Source: Russula earlei
Taxonomy: Eukaryota; Basidiomycota; Agaricomycetes; Russulales; Russulaceae
Reading direction: 5' to 3'
Assembly (NCBI GenBank): GCA_025769875.1
Contig: JAGFNK010000415.1
Span: forward strand, 1-46,965
DNA length: 46,965 bases
This document shows, in pieces, positions 31,147 through 42,290 of this stretch. The position numbers and the translations under genes were made by a program. The stretch's first letter is position 1, and each line of letters begins with the position of its first letter. The notes beneath the pieces are model-generated. The model worked only from the letters and a program-made list of their open reading frames with translations, searched no databases and was not told the DNA's origin.

Positions 31147-31903
31147 TGTCAAGACATGTACTGCTGATCACTAAGGACTCAGGAGCAGGTGGGCAAGGGT
31201 TGGAACAGATGGTATGTGGCGTAGATGGCATTGAACAAGAGGACAAGCCAAACGACTAGGAGGTACCAGAGGGGGACTGGTAGGTGTTGCTGGAGGCAGA
31301 GGCAAAGGTTGGAGGCCAGTGCAGCGAAGAGGCTTTAAACAAGGCGGTCATTGAAGAGTACCTTGAAGATGAGGAAAGCTTTAGACTGAGCAGTCGCAGG
31401 GGAGTACCCAGGAAGATGAGAGTATCACAAATGGACAGTCTGATGACTGTGATGCTACATTGGGGCTTATATACTGTGTACAGGGTCAATTACAAAGAGC
31501 AGGGACTATTCTAGACTCCTTGGTACCATCCAATAGGACTACAGAGGCATAAACTCACTTGTGTCAGGTTTCAGGCTTACTGAGCATATTACTGATCATT
31601 GTGGAGTGATGACATCATTATGATGTCACTGTGGATTGCTTAGTGAGCTAGTGAGGTCATTGTGGAGTCACTCAGTCAGCCATGACATCATTGGAGCCTA
31701 GATGACATCATATGAGTTATGCAACAGTTTATAGGAGTTTATGCCGCTGTTTCAGGTTCCTGGTGGCTGAGTGGCCATGTGGCTGCCACATGATGATTAC
31801 CCAATTAGGAAATGGGTGCCTGGTCATGTTATAGTGCCTTTGCAATAGCAATATCTTGCACCATGGGAGGGGTAGCCCAAGAAACAGAAGTGTGTTGGTA
31901 ATG
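31147..31903 (-). repeat. Truncated LTR (family 1) inside hAT-1
   Basis: It starts TGTCAAGACATG, the CA end of family 1, and follows that LTR for about 757 bp, then stops some 75-90 bp before the expected TGTTACG end. CpG sites of the intact LTR are mostly TG or CA here (ACGTACTG is ATGTACTG, for example). No flanking duplication is seen. It is the remains of an old insertion into hAT-1 or of an exchange event. Confidence 0.85.
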
Positions 31904-32022
31904 CCTGTACCCTTGGTGTAAGGGTACACGTTTGCCATGCTACAGGTATGGGTACTCCATGGGTAGGGGTTAGATGTTTTAGTTGTATGATTTTGTAGCC
32001 AAGCCAAAACACATTGTACTAC

Positions 32023-35000
32023 TTAAGCTGCAATCCATTCGTCATCTGGCCAATCCTTGTCATCCTTGGTATCAGGTTGAGATGCTGCATATTTTAAATC
32101 AGCAGCCTCTACATAACCTGCCTTTGTCCAAGCTCCTAGACATAGCAGAGCCCAAGTTGTATTGGCTGAAAGCCAGTTGCATACATGTGACATGATGAGC
32201 TGGCCCTTACTGAAGACACACTCAATAGCCACACTAGACACTAAGTAATCAACTTGTGGTCAGTAATTGCTCATTGGATTACTGTCAAAGATTTGACATA
32301 CCAGGGATGGTGAGATAGTCCCTTGCCGTGTGCCATAAATGAGGATACGTTCCTCAGTTCTCATACCACCAAGATAGTGGGTCATCAACATCCTTGACTC
32401 ATGCCATTGAAAGGTATTGATCTAATTCAGTCATGAAGTCTTCCTCCTCTGAGGAACTCATGGCTGAGCTCTGACTATCCTTGTCTGAGTCACTGTCAAT
32501 GTTCTTGTGCTGCAGAGGGGTGATAGTATTAGATACTCATCAAATAGGTCATACTGAATATGTGTCACAAACCTTTGACTTGGATTTTTTGGATGGGTGA
32601 GGTGCCAATGTCTTGGGGATTACATAGTTGCTATATGTACATTTGAATTCATCACAGATAATCCTCTCAGCTCCTCTAATCCACTCCTCATCCCATTCAT
32701 GCTTTTTGAAGTACTGTAATTTGTAACATGGATGGAGGACTATAATTTTGGAAGTCAAAATTTATGTGTGTAAGATAAGATGACATACTGATTGCAATCC
32801 GATAGACCTCTGAATGGTCCATCAAGGAGTTGTACTTGTCAAGCAAGTTTAAACCAAGTGTGAGTGCCATGCAAAGTGCTGGTCCATGTTTTTTGTAGTT
32901 AGAACTCATAGACTGTAGCTCGGAATGCATATGGTCCATGGCAGGGATGACAGTTGTGAGGCAGGGCATGTCACTTGAAAACACCAGCATTAGTGATTTA
33001 AGGACCTAAGCACACCATACTGCCATTAGCATAGTAGTCAAAGCACATAATCACTTGCCTGCACCTTGAGGCAGTCCTGGAGCTCCTTCACCAAATCCCA
33101 TTTGCCCTCTGATAGTTCATACTTCCAAAGCTTGAGACTCCATTTGCTAGTGATCTTGTTGGCTACTTCCCAATACTTGTATGCAAACCTTAGTATATTG
33201 TATGTTGAATTCCACCATGTGCATACATCCCAAGGCATCTTGCAAACTGTGAGGTTCTCATCTGATGTTGGTGTGAGCTCTTTGATGGCCTCTTTCCAAC
33301 AAGGGAGGATCAGTGTCAATGAGTTTTTGATTTGGTTTGAGAGTTGGCAAAGCTGAACATTGTCAGCATGATGCAATACCCCAAACAGAGGCAGAGTTGA
33401 GTTGAGTCAGGTTAAGGTGGAGGAGATAAGACATCCATGAACTTACCTTTGATAATGCTTGTCTTATTGCCTCAATGTGTTTGTCTGCCAATGCCTTGTC
33501 TTGTTTCATGGCAGCTTCCACCTCTTCTATATCATCCACCATGTCATCATCCCCATCCCTGATATCCATCTCATCCATCTCGCCCTCCTCCTCTTCATCA
33601 CCCTCCTTCTTGGTATCTGAGTCATATTCTGGCTCCTGATGCTGCTCATGGGCTTTCTCACTCTGTTGCTTTCAGTTGGTGTGTTTCTTTTTCTTTTTTT
33701 GGCTTATCAAATTGATGCAGGATGACTTGTACTACCAGATTGATGATGTAAGCAAGACATTGCACACAATCAACTGGACCACAGTGACAGGCAATAATGT
33801 CTGCCAGGGCTGACACCATGGCATTGTTCGCACTTACATTATCACATGTGACACATAGAATCTATTGCAATCTGCCATGAGATTTGACTGAATCAGATAT
33901 CCAATGAAATAAATGCCTTGTCTGAAATGCCAAACTTGTCAAGAACCCTCACAAATGCAGTCGCAAGATTCAGTCCAGTGTGGGATATTGGGAGCTCTAC
34001 AACATCCAGAAGCAGGCACATTGGTACGCCTTTATTTTCAAAGTGGACAGACAGAGCAATAAATGCTTGGTTGTTTGGTGATGTCCATGCATCTGTAGTG
34101 AAGTTCAAGCAGCTGTCATAGTTCTGGATCATCATGAGTTATCAAACAAATTCAAAAAAGGAATTGACACTGACCTGCAGCATTTTTGCTATGCGATCCT
34201 TAACATGATGAAAGATGGTGAGAACATCATTCGCCACCATCTTTGCTTTTGGAATCCAATAACTTGGTCACCCTGTCTTCATCATACAAATGAACTCCTC
34301 ATCCTCAATGATGTGGAAGCTTCTCAAATTCTTTGACACCCATTTGACACATTCAATACTAATCCCATCAGTCAGCCCTGCCACAGAGTTTGGAGACTGA
34401 ATCTTACTGAGTTTCTATATAGGTATGGGGATGCGTAGAATAGGTATGCTTCCCTGTTCCTTGCTGTTCAAACACAGCAGTAATTGAGCCATCCTTTTGT
34501 GTTTTTGTGGCCACAAGGCCTTTCCAAATGTTGTCAATACCAACATCCTTGTTCTCTGCAGCTTCATATGCTTCTTTGATGATGTCAATGCCCCAGCAAT
34601 GTGTAGCATGTTTACACAGGTTGCTTCTTGACTTCCAATCTTCTGTGTCCAAGAAGCGTTGAACTATCCATGCATTTCAGTCTTTCCCTTTACAGTGGGT
34701 AACTTCACATAGGAACTCATGACAGTGCTGCTGGTCATCAATGATTTTTATGGATGGGCAAGGAGCAAAAAAGCCATAAATTGGCACAGTCCAGTCTTTG
34801 GCAAGATGTTCTGGTTCAATCAGAATGTGTTAAATTATATTAATTGGCTGTCAATGTCACTTACCAAGTTCATGTTCAGGGTCCTCTTCAGCTGCCTCTG
34901 GAACCTCTTCAACATCATTATCTGAGTCCTCTAGCTCAAGTTCTTCAACATGAGATGATTCCCTATCAGTATTTTTGGCTGGAACATGAGCTGAGTCATC

Positions 35001-35204
35001 CAGAGAAGGTGGTGCAGCATTTTTGGGCTTCAGCATCAGCTTGCTGTTACCACTTTGAGCAACACATGCAGCACCTCTATTGGTGACATGAGGCTTCAGG
35101 GACTTTGATCCATGGTGTCCAGCACCTTCCAACTCATAGGGGGTGGTGTCAAGATGGGGGTCATTGGCTTTTGCAAGGGAGAGTAGACTGTTGGTAAGCC
35201 CCAC
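32023..35204 (-). pseudogene. hAT transposase of hAT-1 (decayed)
   Basis: Minus-strand pieces in order: an N-terminal acidic part (34857-35204), a BED-type zinc finger region (NLCKHATHCWG, 34404-34652), the catalytic core with TDAWTSPNNQAF (33893-34135), the CxAyIINLVVQ block near 33740-33790, the WNSTYNILRFA block (33038-33376), VLHPCYKLQYFKKHEW (32549-32758), and the C-terminal dimerisation domain with IECVFSKGQLIMSHVCNWLS (32023-32241). All are hallmarks of Ac/hobo-type transposases, which cut and paste DNA and make 8-bp duplications. Stops and gaps between the pieces (some may be introns) make it non-functional. Confidence 0.85.
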
Positions 35205-35656
35205 TGTTTTTTGATTGTTTCTGACTTGTTGGCAGAATAGTTATCCTTGTTGCATGTGAGGCCAGTTTTCATTTGCAAGGTTCATTCAGAGTGAGGTTGG
35301 GGTCAACAATGTCATGGGCCATGATGGCTAAGGCCCTTGACAAGATAACAATACCACCAGAGCCCATATACAGTATCTACGATACATGTACTGTATAGTT
35401 TTTCCATGCCACACTTCCAAATTTGGCAGACCCACTGGTGGGTAAGGGTTGGGGGTCCATGGGTATGGGTCATGTGAGGGGTATGAAGACTGGGACCCAG
35501 ACCTGTACCTGCATGTACCCCTACCCACATACCCAGTGGGTTGCACCTACCTGTGGCAAACACTAAGAGTGCCTAGTTAATTCCTGTATGCACACAGTAT
35601 TACATATTCTTTTTCTTTGTCCCCCTCCCAAACCTCCAATTGTAGTGTTTTTACCC

Positions 35657-35664
35657 ATCTCATC
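35657..35664. repeat. Target-site duplication of hAT-2, left
   Basis: ATCTCATC, repeated exactly at 38940-38947. Confidence 0.92.
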
Positions 35665-38600
35665 CAGTGTTGGCCATGAAGCCCTTCAAATAGGTTTCGC
35701 CGAGCTTGAAGGCTTCAAGGCTGTTGAAGGGCTTCAAGACCTTCAATTGAAGGCCTTAATATCAAAAAATGACAGTTTAAAATGTTTGCATGGCTATTAT
35801 CATAAGTTTGATGACAATAGGGGTGATTCAAGCTAAGATACAGTCAATTTAAGTTTCTACTCGAAGTCATCCCCAGATCCCTCCATGGCACCATCATCAG
35901 GGTATTCATCCTCCTCTTGGTCTGCCAAAGCTTCCATCAGTGCAGCTTCCTCATCAAATTCCATCAGTGCATGTCTGTCAGGTCGTACCACCTCACCTCC
36001 AAATAGCACCAACAGTTTACAAGGTGACCATTTTCTGGCATGGGCAGCTGGTATAGGTGTAATCAGATCCTCATTGTCTGATTCCGGCTCAGCATCTGAC
36101 TCATTCTCTGCCTGGAGTCGTGCATCCCTGATCCACTTTGCCATCTCTGTTCTCCACCCTGCTTCGCTAGTCACCAATGCTTGGCCATGCTCAGTCTTGT
36201 CTTCATCATCTATATCTTTGAGCAAATCACTGTATCGTGGGACAGCTAGAAGAGTGGCAGTTGAACTATGGTTCTTACGCTTTCCTTGCTTTTCAATGAG
36301 GCCAAGCCATTGATGATCTGCAGCAATATCTGCACCAACCTGATAACGGTGAGGGTTGTACGAAAAGATGCAGTAATAATTTAACCTTTGTCATCTTTTC
36401 AAGCTTCTTCAAGCCTAAACGATTCCGTTGTTGGGTTTGCTTAACCTTCAAGTCAGAGAAAAGACGCTCGCAACCAGCCTGATTGACTACAATAGTAAGG
36501 AGGATAATTGCGAAGGATGCAAGCTCCTGTGTATCATTTGAACTCTCAAAGGCCCTCCAGACGGCGAGTGGGTCCTTCCCCTAGTCAAATACATGTCAAT
36601 ATACTTTACTGATAGCCATATGAAGTACATACCATAATATCTTCAAACCCGACGCGTTGATCTCTCCAATCACCAAACTGCCCTGTTCCGGCAAGATACT
36701 GCATAAATGATCTTGTAAGTGCATGCTCCTTTGTAGCACGCTCCTGTGGCATATCACTGTTTGAGGGCCAGGCTTTCATGCGACGATACATCTACACCCA
36801 TCAATCACTGTATAGTTTGAGATAGTGGACATAAATGACATACCGAAATGAGGAGGTTATTGCACTTGAAGTAATTAAGATTTGCAGTGGATCCAAAACA
36901 AGATAGACCCTCGTATGGATTAAGAATCAAGGCCAGGATGAAAAGCGGTTGATCACAAGACTTCCATCTCTTTTCAAGTCGTTTGACCATCGCAGTTGCA
37001 ATGTCGGGCTCAGGATGACCCTTGAAATGTAAGAACATTCCCACCAAGGTAAGTAGGACTTGATCAGCCCGAGTAGAGTCGCTCTGATTGATGTCTGTTC
37101 CATAGCAGATGGGCTCAATGTCACCTATAATGGTCTCTAGCCCAGTCCAGAACATGTGGCTGTTAATTAAGTCACAGAACTGCACAGCATCTTTGGTCAG
37201 CCGTTCTTTCTCCGTTGACTTGGCTGCCCCAACTTGCGCAGCAATAATAGCTTCTCGATGCAGCATTACGGCAAGCTGAAGTGGCTCCTTGACAGTGTAT
37301 AAGCGAACAAAGGCAATGTAATGTGTCGTCCATCATGTGAGATTGGCCATGAGATATGTGAGAATGATAGGACGTCCATTATTACGGTCCTTGCTGATAT
37401 CTGCCTGTGCCTCGTTAAATATGGCACGGACCTTCCCATGGTTGTTCAGCCAGCCTATCAGTGCTGTTGCGGATGCTCCAATCTCTACCGCATAAATGCA
37501 GACCTTGAAGTAGTCGACAAGAATCAATTGAAACTTTGTGAATTGAACCATTAGTATTTACAACGTGGCATGATGAAATGTTGCCGCACACACCTGGTGA
37601 GCCCAACATGATGGCCCAATCAAGTATGGCCAACTCTTTATCAGTAATTTCCGACCCTTGTTGCTACCACCGTCTGCATCTGTTGTGAAGTAGATAACCG
37701 TGCAACCATACTTTTTCTCTATCCGATCAATAATCTCTTCAAATTGCCGACATTGTGCAGGTCCATCCTTGTCGTTTGCAGTTGCATGAATCAACTCTAG
37801 CGTATATGACTAGATGGTGTGGGAGATACATCACAGACAACGGGCACAATGGCACATACCTTGAAATCCACATTCGCGCAAATGCCGTTCACAGCATCTT
37901 TCGTGAGAGATTTCCATCCATCAGTCCTACACTTCCAAAATCAGCACTGCATATTGATCTAGTGTTGTTACAATCTTATGATAAACCAAGGTTCTTTCTG
38001 GTTAGGATTCTTCCAAGCGTTGAGTCAACTATCCCTGATGCTTCATCTAGCAACCGACCACCAATTACTTTCCTAGATGGTATGATTCCAGGTGCAGCCG
38101 TTTGTAGCATCCCAAAGAGCTTCAACATCTCTGGGTTTCCCATTGCTCGGAACGAAAGGTTTGCCGAAACAACAGCTCGAAGGACTTGGGCCTGGACAGC
38201 AACCATCTCTTCTTGACTGAACAGCATGTCCACTCCTCGGTAGGTCTTCAGCATGGCTTGTTTCAACTTCTGGCATGGACGGGAGCTTGGTTCAATGGTG
38301 GAGCTTGGTTGGGAGCGTTTCCTGCTGCTGTTGTTGACAGTTGGCTCAGATGTTGCGTTACCCTTAGCTGATGTCTTTCCCAAGGCTCGTTGGGTGATTG
38401 CTTCTTCTTTTGCCGCATCTGATGCATACGGGCATGGTTGAACGCCTTGTCCCCCAATTATATGTGCAATGAAGGCTAGTTTTGAGCCTCGAGTACTGCC
38501 CGCTGCTTGGCAAGCTTTGAAGTATGTGTTAATATGGAGATTGAGGGTGAACATGACATGTCATGTTGGCCATAGTTACTCACCAGTTTCGAATCTCAAC

Positions 38601-38939
38601 TTCTGTGAAATAAATTCTGAAGTGTCATCCAGTCCTTCATCACCAATCACTTCATGTTGAGCAACACAACCCTTGCAGTACGTGTGATAATGGGTTCCAT
38701 TTTGCTTCTCGCCTCGATGAAAGAATGCCCAAAGTGACTGAGCATTTGGTGCCATCTGACGTCTCGGACGAGTCAAGAGTTTGAAATTATTAGTTGACAA
38801 ATTTTCTAACTACAACACAGCCACTCGGACCTTGAAGCCCTTCAACTCTTCAAAATTTTGTCACGAGCCTTGAAGGCTTCACTGAAGGCCTTCTGAAGGG
38901 CAAGCCATTTGAAGGCCTTCAGCCCTTCAGCCAACACTG
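35665..38939 (-). mobile_element. hAT transposon 2
   Basis: A 3275-bp element with ends CAGTGTTGGC and its inverse, flanked by the exact 8-bp duplication ATCTCATC. Both ends carry many copies, in both directions, of a motif close to GAAGGCCTTCA or GAAGCCCTTCA (about 35678-35755 and 38828-38932), probable transposase-binding arrays. The inside encodes an intron-containing hAT transposase on the minus strand. Confidence 0.95.
35857..38755 (-). CDS. hAT transposase with introns (hAT-2)
   Basis: The likely start is the ATG at 38755 (MAPNAQSLWAFF), opening a BED zinc finger (THYHTYCKGCV). Three introns can be placed because they restore frame: 38515-38583 (69 nt, GTGAGT to AAAG, joining RFET to ACQAAG), 37795-37859 (65 nt, GTATGT to AGAG, joining DFK to LIHA) and 37534-37593 (60 nt, GTGTGT to AAAG, joining CWAHQ to FQLIL). 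The catalytic region is YFTTDADGGSNKG, PYLIGPSCWAHQ and WTTHYIAFVR; the dimerisation domain is near 36380-36580 (NQAGCERLFSDLK). A TGA stands where Arg is expected before WTTHY (about 37337). Further introns lie between the later pieces (36805-37266, 36606-36791, 35857-36225). Apart from that stop the gene looks close to intact. Confidence 0.85.
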
Positions 38940-38947
38940 ATCTCATC

Positions 38948-39244
38948 AACAATGTAAGGTTCAATCAGCACTTCAAGTTTTTCATTATGTGTCTGGTGAC
39001 TATGTGTGACTGACCAAGTGCTAGGTAGCTTAAGTAAGCTGTCTGGTTGGTGGGTCAGTGACAGTATTGCTACATAGCACTGACATTTTTTTCTGATGTC
39101 CTAAAGCACAAATAGCATACTTGTAAATTTGAATAAAAATCCTACAATTTCATTGTAAAAACAGTGTGTTTGTATTCTAAAAAACCTGCCTGATTTCTCT
39201 CTCTTCTTTTTTTTTTGGAAAACACTTTATTCAGAGTTATCTAT
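38948..39244. other. Spacer between hAT-2 and solo LTR
   Basis: Almost 300 bp, AT-rich and CpG-free in what I read, with a T/C run near 39197-39218. No gene or repeat recognised. Confidence 0.4.
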
Positions 39245-40210
39245 TGTCATGAACCATTTCCCAGAGAGGGCCCTTGAAGGACCCTTCCTTATGAGAGGAA
39301 ACCCAGCCTCTATGGTGTCACCCTGTTCACACAGACAAAAGGGGTGAGTAGAGGTGTCCACAATATCATGTGTGCATTGTCGTGTGAGCAATTCTTGGCA
39401 CAATTGACATACAGCAAGCCCCACTTAATGGCACCCCTTTTAGCAATAAAGGACAGTATTATAGCCTCCATAAGGACCCTTTAGGACAACTCTAAGTGCT
39501 CTACAATAGGCACTAAACACAATACTAAAGACCCTACAACATGTTATTAGACTAACTCTAATAACTATAGAACGAACTATAAAGCAATACTAAGGACCTT
39601 AATAGAAGTATTAGGGTTGACTCTAAGGACCATAATAGAACTATATAAGGGGCCTTATAGGCAACTCTATTCCCAGAACCAAACTACAAGTCCTCAAATG
39701 ACCGGCCCTAAACTAACTAACAGCAAATAAATCAGGTGCTTTGCATGTGTACTAAAGCAGTAAACATGTGGACAGTAAAGGCTCTTGCTCATCAAGAGAA
39801 GCCTTCTTACTCAGCAGCTTACTGAGCATGACTGAGCATGCTCAGTAAGCATACTCCGACTTCTTACTCATCCATCTATTGTGCTTGATAACAAGGTTAT
39901 GACTTGTTCCTTATTTAGCAGTTCTCTTGTAGTATATAAGCACTCAATAAAGTAGCGGACAGTCTTCAGACTGTCCATTTGTTTATGGCACTCTCCATCC
40001 CTGGGATACTCCTTTAAGGACTGTCCCCTTGTGACTATCCTGGCTTCTTCTCTGCATACCTGCTCGACTCTACCAGTGATCATACCTCTTTGATATTTGG
40101 TACTGCTTTGGACTCTACTTCTTGCCCACGCCATCTTGGACATCTATCGACTTGTCTTCAAACTCACCCCCTTGCTCTTGAACTGGATTGTTCAATAGTG
40201 AGTCACAACA
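39245..40210 (+). repeat. Solo LTR (LTR family 2)
   Basis: A 966-bp copy of the LTR at 21557-22517, starting TGTCATGAACC and ending CACAACA, with TCTAT duplicated at 39240-39244 and 40211-40215. It has TATATAAG near 39935 and the CAGACTGTCC start region near 39968. Many CpG sites of the other copy are TG or CA here, so this insertion is older. A GTGAGT donor-like motif lies 13 nt before the end (40198-40203). Confidence 0.92.
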
Positions 40211-40215
40211 TCTAT

Positions 40216-40489
40216 GAGCTTAGACTATCTGGAATAATAATTAGATAGTGGGAGAAAATAGATCAGCCCTATCTAATATGCTGTAGCCAGTGCAGGGACT
40301 GGAGGGTGAGGGCAAATGCACTTATGCACATCCCTGGGTGTGGGGACAGTGTGGGACTCAGGGTCTGTCAAGGGGAGTGACTTACAGTAACCTTCTACCC
40401 AATAAAACCTCACAATTAAATATTCAGTTGTTTAGGAGGTCCATAGTTTTTCATATGACATGTTCCCAGGTGTCTCCAATGGCATTGAG
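40216..40489. other. Spacer before element E, nothing recognised
   Basis: About 270 bp with no gene, repeat or terminal motif that I can identify. The five bases next to the LTR are TTGAG; the matching right flank of E is outside the window. Confidence 0.4.
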
Positions 40490-40990
40490 TGTAACGAACC
40501 AAGGCCAAGTCCTGGCCGAAGATTGTCCTATTTTACTCAAGAAAAACCTCTCTCACTTTGCATTGCCAACTCCCTTCCATTTTCTGGGCTATCCCTCCTG
40601 CGGTACAAGATATTGCTATTGCAAAGGCACTATAACACGACCAGGCACCAGTTTCCTAATCGGGTAATCATCGCGTGGCAGCCACATGGCCACTCAGCCA
40701 CCATGGACCCGAAACAGTGGCACAAACTCTTAGAAACTGTTGCATAAATCATCTGACGTCATCAAGGCTCCAATGACATCATGGCTGACTGAGCGACTCC
40801 ACAGTGACCTCATAGGCTCACTAAGCGCTCCACAGTGACATCATAATGATGTCATCGCTCCACAATGATCAGTAATGCGCTCAGTAAGCCTGAAAGTTGA
40901 CACAAGCAAGTTTATGCCTCTGTAGTCCTATTGGATGGTACCAAAGAGTCTAGAATAGTCCCAGTGCTTTGTAATCGACCCTGTACACTG

Positions 40991-40998
40991 TATATAAG
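40991..40998 (+). promoter_or_regulatory. TATA box of element E LTR
   Basis: TATATAAG, 32 bp before the predicted first RNA base. The same box occurs in the other family 1 and family 2 LTRs. Confidence 0.75.
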
Positions 40999-41022
40999 CC
41001 CCAATGAAGCATGGCAGTCGTC

Positions 41023-41032
41023 AGACTGTCCA
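41023..41032 (+). promoter_or_regulatory. Predicted RNA 5' end and self-primer, element E
   Basis: AGACTGTCCA, exactly complementary to the primer-binding site at 41320-41329. The spacing from the TATA box and the complementarity both point to 41023 as the first transcribed base. This is inferred, not measured. Two ATGs lie just upstream (41004, 41011) and none for 2841 nt downstream. Confidence 0.7.
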
Positions 41033-41302
41033 TTTGTGATACTCTCCACTTCCTGGGTACTCCCCTGCGACTGCTCAGTCTAAAGCCTTCCCTCGTCTTC
41101 AAGGTACTCTTCAACGACCGCCTTGTTTAAAGCCCCTCGCTGCACTGGCCTCTACTCTTCGCCTCTGCCTCTTGCAACACATACCAGTCCCCATCTGGTA
41201 TCTTCTAGTCGTTTGGCTCGTCCTCCTGTTCAACGCCGTTTACGCCGCGTACCATCTGTTCCGACCCCTGCCCACCTGCTCCTGAGTCCTTAGTGATCAG
41301 CA

Positions 41303-41364
41303 GTACGTGTCTTGACATCTGGACAGTCTCTCATCATCCCTGTATTGACCAGCCAACGCTCAAG
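41303..41364 (+). other. Predicted intron 1 spanning LTR end and primer site
   Basis: A 62-nt stretch from GTACGT to CTCAAG with a branch-like TTGAC 16 nt before the end. The exon before it ends in A and the exon after begins TG, so splicing would create ATG in frame with the 307-codon frame, with A at -3. It removes the last 15 nt of the LTR and the whole primer-binding site. The identical intron can be drawn in element B (13286-13347). Length fits the 60-69-nt introns placed in hAT-2. No transcript evidence is available. Confidence 0.55.
41320..41329 (+). promoter_or_regulatory. Self-priming primer-binding site of element E
   Basis: TGGACAGTCT, two bases after the LTR. Ten of ten bases pair with AGACTGTCCA at 41023-41032. 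It lies inside predicted intron 1. Confidence 0.8.
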
Positions 41365-42287
41365 TGTCCACTCCTAACTCCCCCACTTTGGTTAACACCT
41401 CCTTGCGCCTCCCTTCTCCTCTGCAACCTACCCCACGCACCGCCCTTCGCATCCTCACTGAAGACATCGACCCAGTCGACACATCCTCACCCCTCAGCCT
41501 CTTGTACTCCCCAACGGCTCCCCCATCGTCTCCTACCACTGCCCAGCCTATCCCAGACAACTTTGTCCCTGTCGGCACTCCCCCTCCAGCGCAGAACGAG
41601 CAACAGCAAGCGGACCGTCCTCCCTTACCTGAAGGCTTCCTCGACCGTCCCCCCTGCACAGTATTTCGCTTCCATCCGCACCAGTACTTCGTCCTCCCTA
41701 CCACCAATCGTCATCAGGAGCAGTGGCGTCCCCTCCACGACTTGAATCATCAAGACTACCTTGGACGCATCCCTACCTCAGACCAGTTAGCTCGTCGCGC
41801 ATTCACAGACACCTTCACTACCGCCTTTCGTGCACGCATCGTCCACACTTTTGCGGTAGAACCCTCCAACACTGCCCTTGCCACCCAGTACAATCTCACC
41901 CCCTTCGGCATCTGCTCCAACGTCGGGATATACGCCCCGGACGCTGACTTTCCCCTCGGACGCATCGCATACATTTTTAACACCTCGTTATTTAGGAAAC
42001 TACTTACCTTGCCTGCTATTTACCGCCCTGCTTACGAGGGCTCGTTTTGCTTATCTATCGTACACGACTTCTTGGACGGACGTCTCGCTTTCGCATACGG
42101 CTACTTACACTTCGAGGAGAACAGTAACCGCGTGTCCCTACGTCACTATTCGACTTATACAGTCGACACCATCCGCTTTAACCCCCAGCTACTTCGCTTT
42201 TGCTTTACGCCTCGTATTCCCCTTAACCCTCTCGAGATAATTGAGAGGTACCAGCTCGAAACTATAGATCTTGCGCACGGTTCTTAA
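41364..42287 (+). CDS. Pre-Gag frame 1, methionine-free (307 codons)
   Basis: The frame is open from 41349 to the TAA at 42285-42287 and has no ATG; the first possible start by near-cognate codon is GTG at 41364. If intron 1 (41303-41364) is removed, an ATG forms at precisely this codon. The N-terminal 85 residues are Ser/Thr/Pro/Gln-rich; the rest looks globular, with blocks such as RFHPHQYFVLPTTNR, AFTDTFTTAFRARIV, SNVGIYAPDADFP and CLSIVHDFLDGRLAFAYGY. No transmembrane segment or known domain is evident. Copy B has the same sequence with frame breaks. It precedes frame 2 with only a 68-nt intron-like gap. It could be a structural, regulatory or envelope-position accessory protein; I cannot say which. 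Confidence 0.6.
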   Translation: MSTPNSPTLVNTSLRLPSPLQPTPRTALRILTEDIDPVDTSSPLSLLYSPTAPPSSPTTAQPIPDNFVPVGTPPPAQNEQQQADRPPLPEGFLDRPPCTVFRFHPHQYFVLPTTNRHQEQWRPLHDLNHQDYLGRIPTSDQLARRAFTDTFTTAFRARIVHTFAVEPSNTALATQYNLTPFGICSNVGIYAPDADFPLGRIAYIFNTSLFRKLLTLPAIYRPAYEGSFCLSIVHDFLDGRLAFAYGYLHFEENSNRVSLRHYSTYTVDTIRFNPQLLRFCFTPRIPLNPLEIIERYQLETIDLAHGS

Positions 42288-42290
42288 AAA

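Larger units (their letters stand above)
31098..35565 (-). mobile_element. hAT transposon 1
   Basis: The ends read TAGTGTTCACC (left) and, inverted, TAGTGTTTGCC (right), with the exact 8-bp duplication AGAGTGCC outside. Between them the minus strand encodes a decayed hAT transposase. A truncated LTR lies inside the left end (31147-31903). Subterminal sequences near 31905-31975 and 35400-35550 share motifs such as CCATGGGTA and GGGTAGGGGT, as expected for transposase-binding arrays. Confidence 0.9.
40490..41317 (+). repeat. 5' LTR of element E (LTR family 1)
   Basis: An 828-bp LTR from TGTAACGAACC to TGTCTTGACA, matching both LTRs of B and that of D. U3 holds the repeated CACTGTGG/ATGATGTCA-type motifs around 40750-40870, including several TGACGTCA- or TGACATCA-like boxes resembling CRE/ATF sites. 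Confidence 0.95.

Noticed and set aside
40700..40880. Inverted ATGATGTCAT/TGACGTCA motifs as an independent small transposon
   Set aside because: They are present at the same place in every family 1 LTR and belong to U3.
41364..41366. GTG codons at 41364, 42358 and 43239 as true start codons
   Set aside because: Eukaryotic initiation at GTG is rare, and at the first two sites the G is the last base of a possible AG splice acceptor, which explains the position better.
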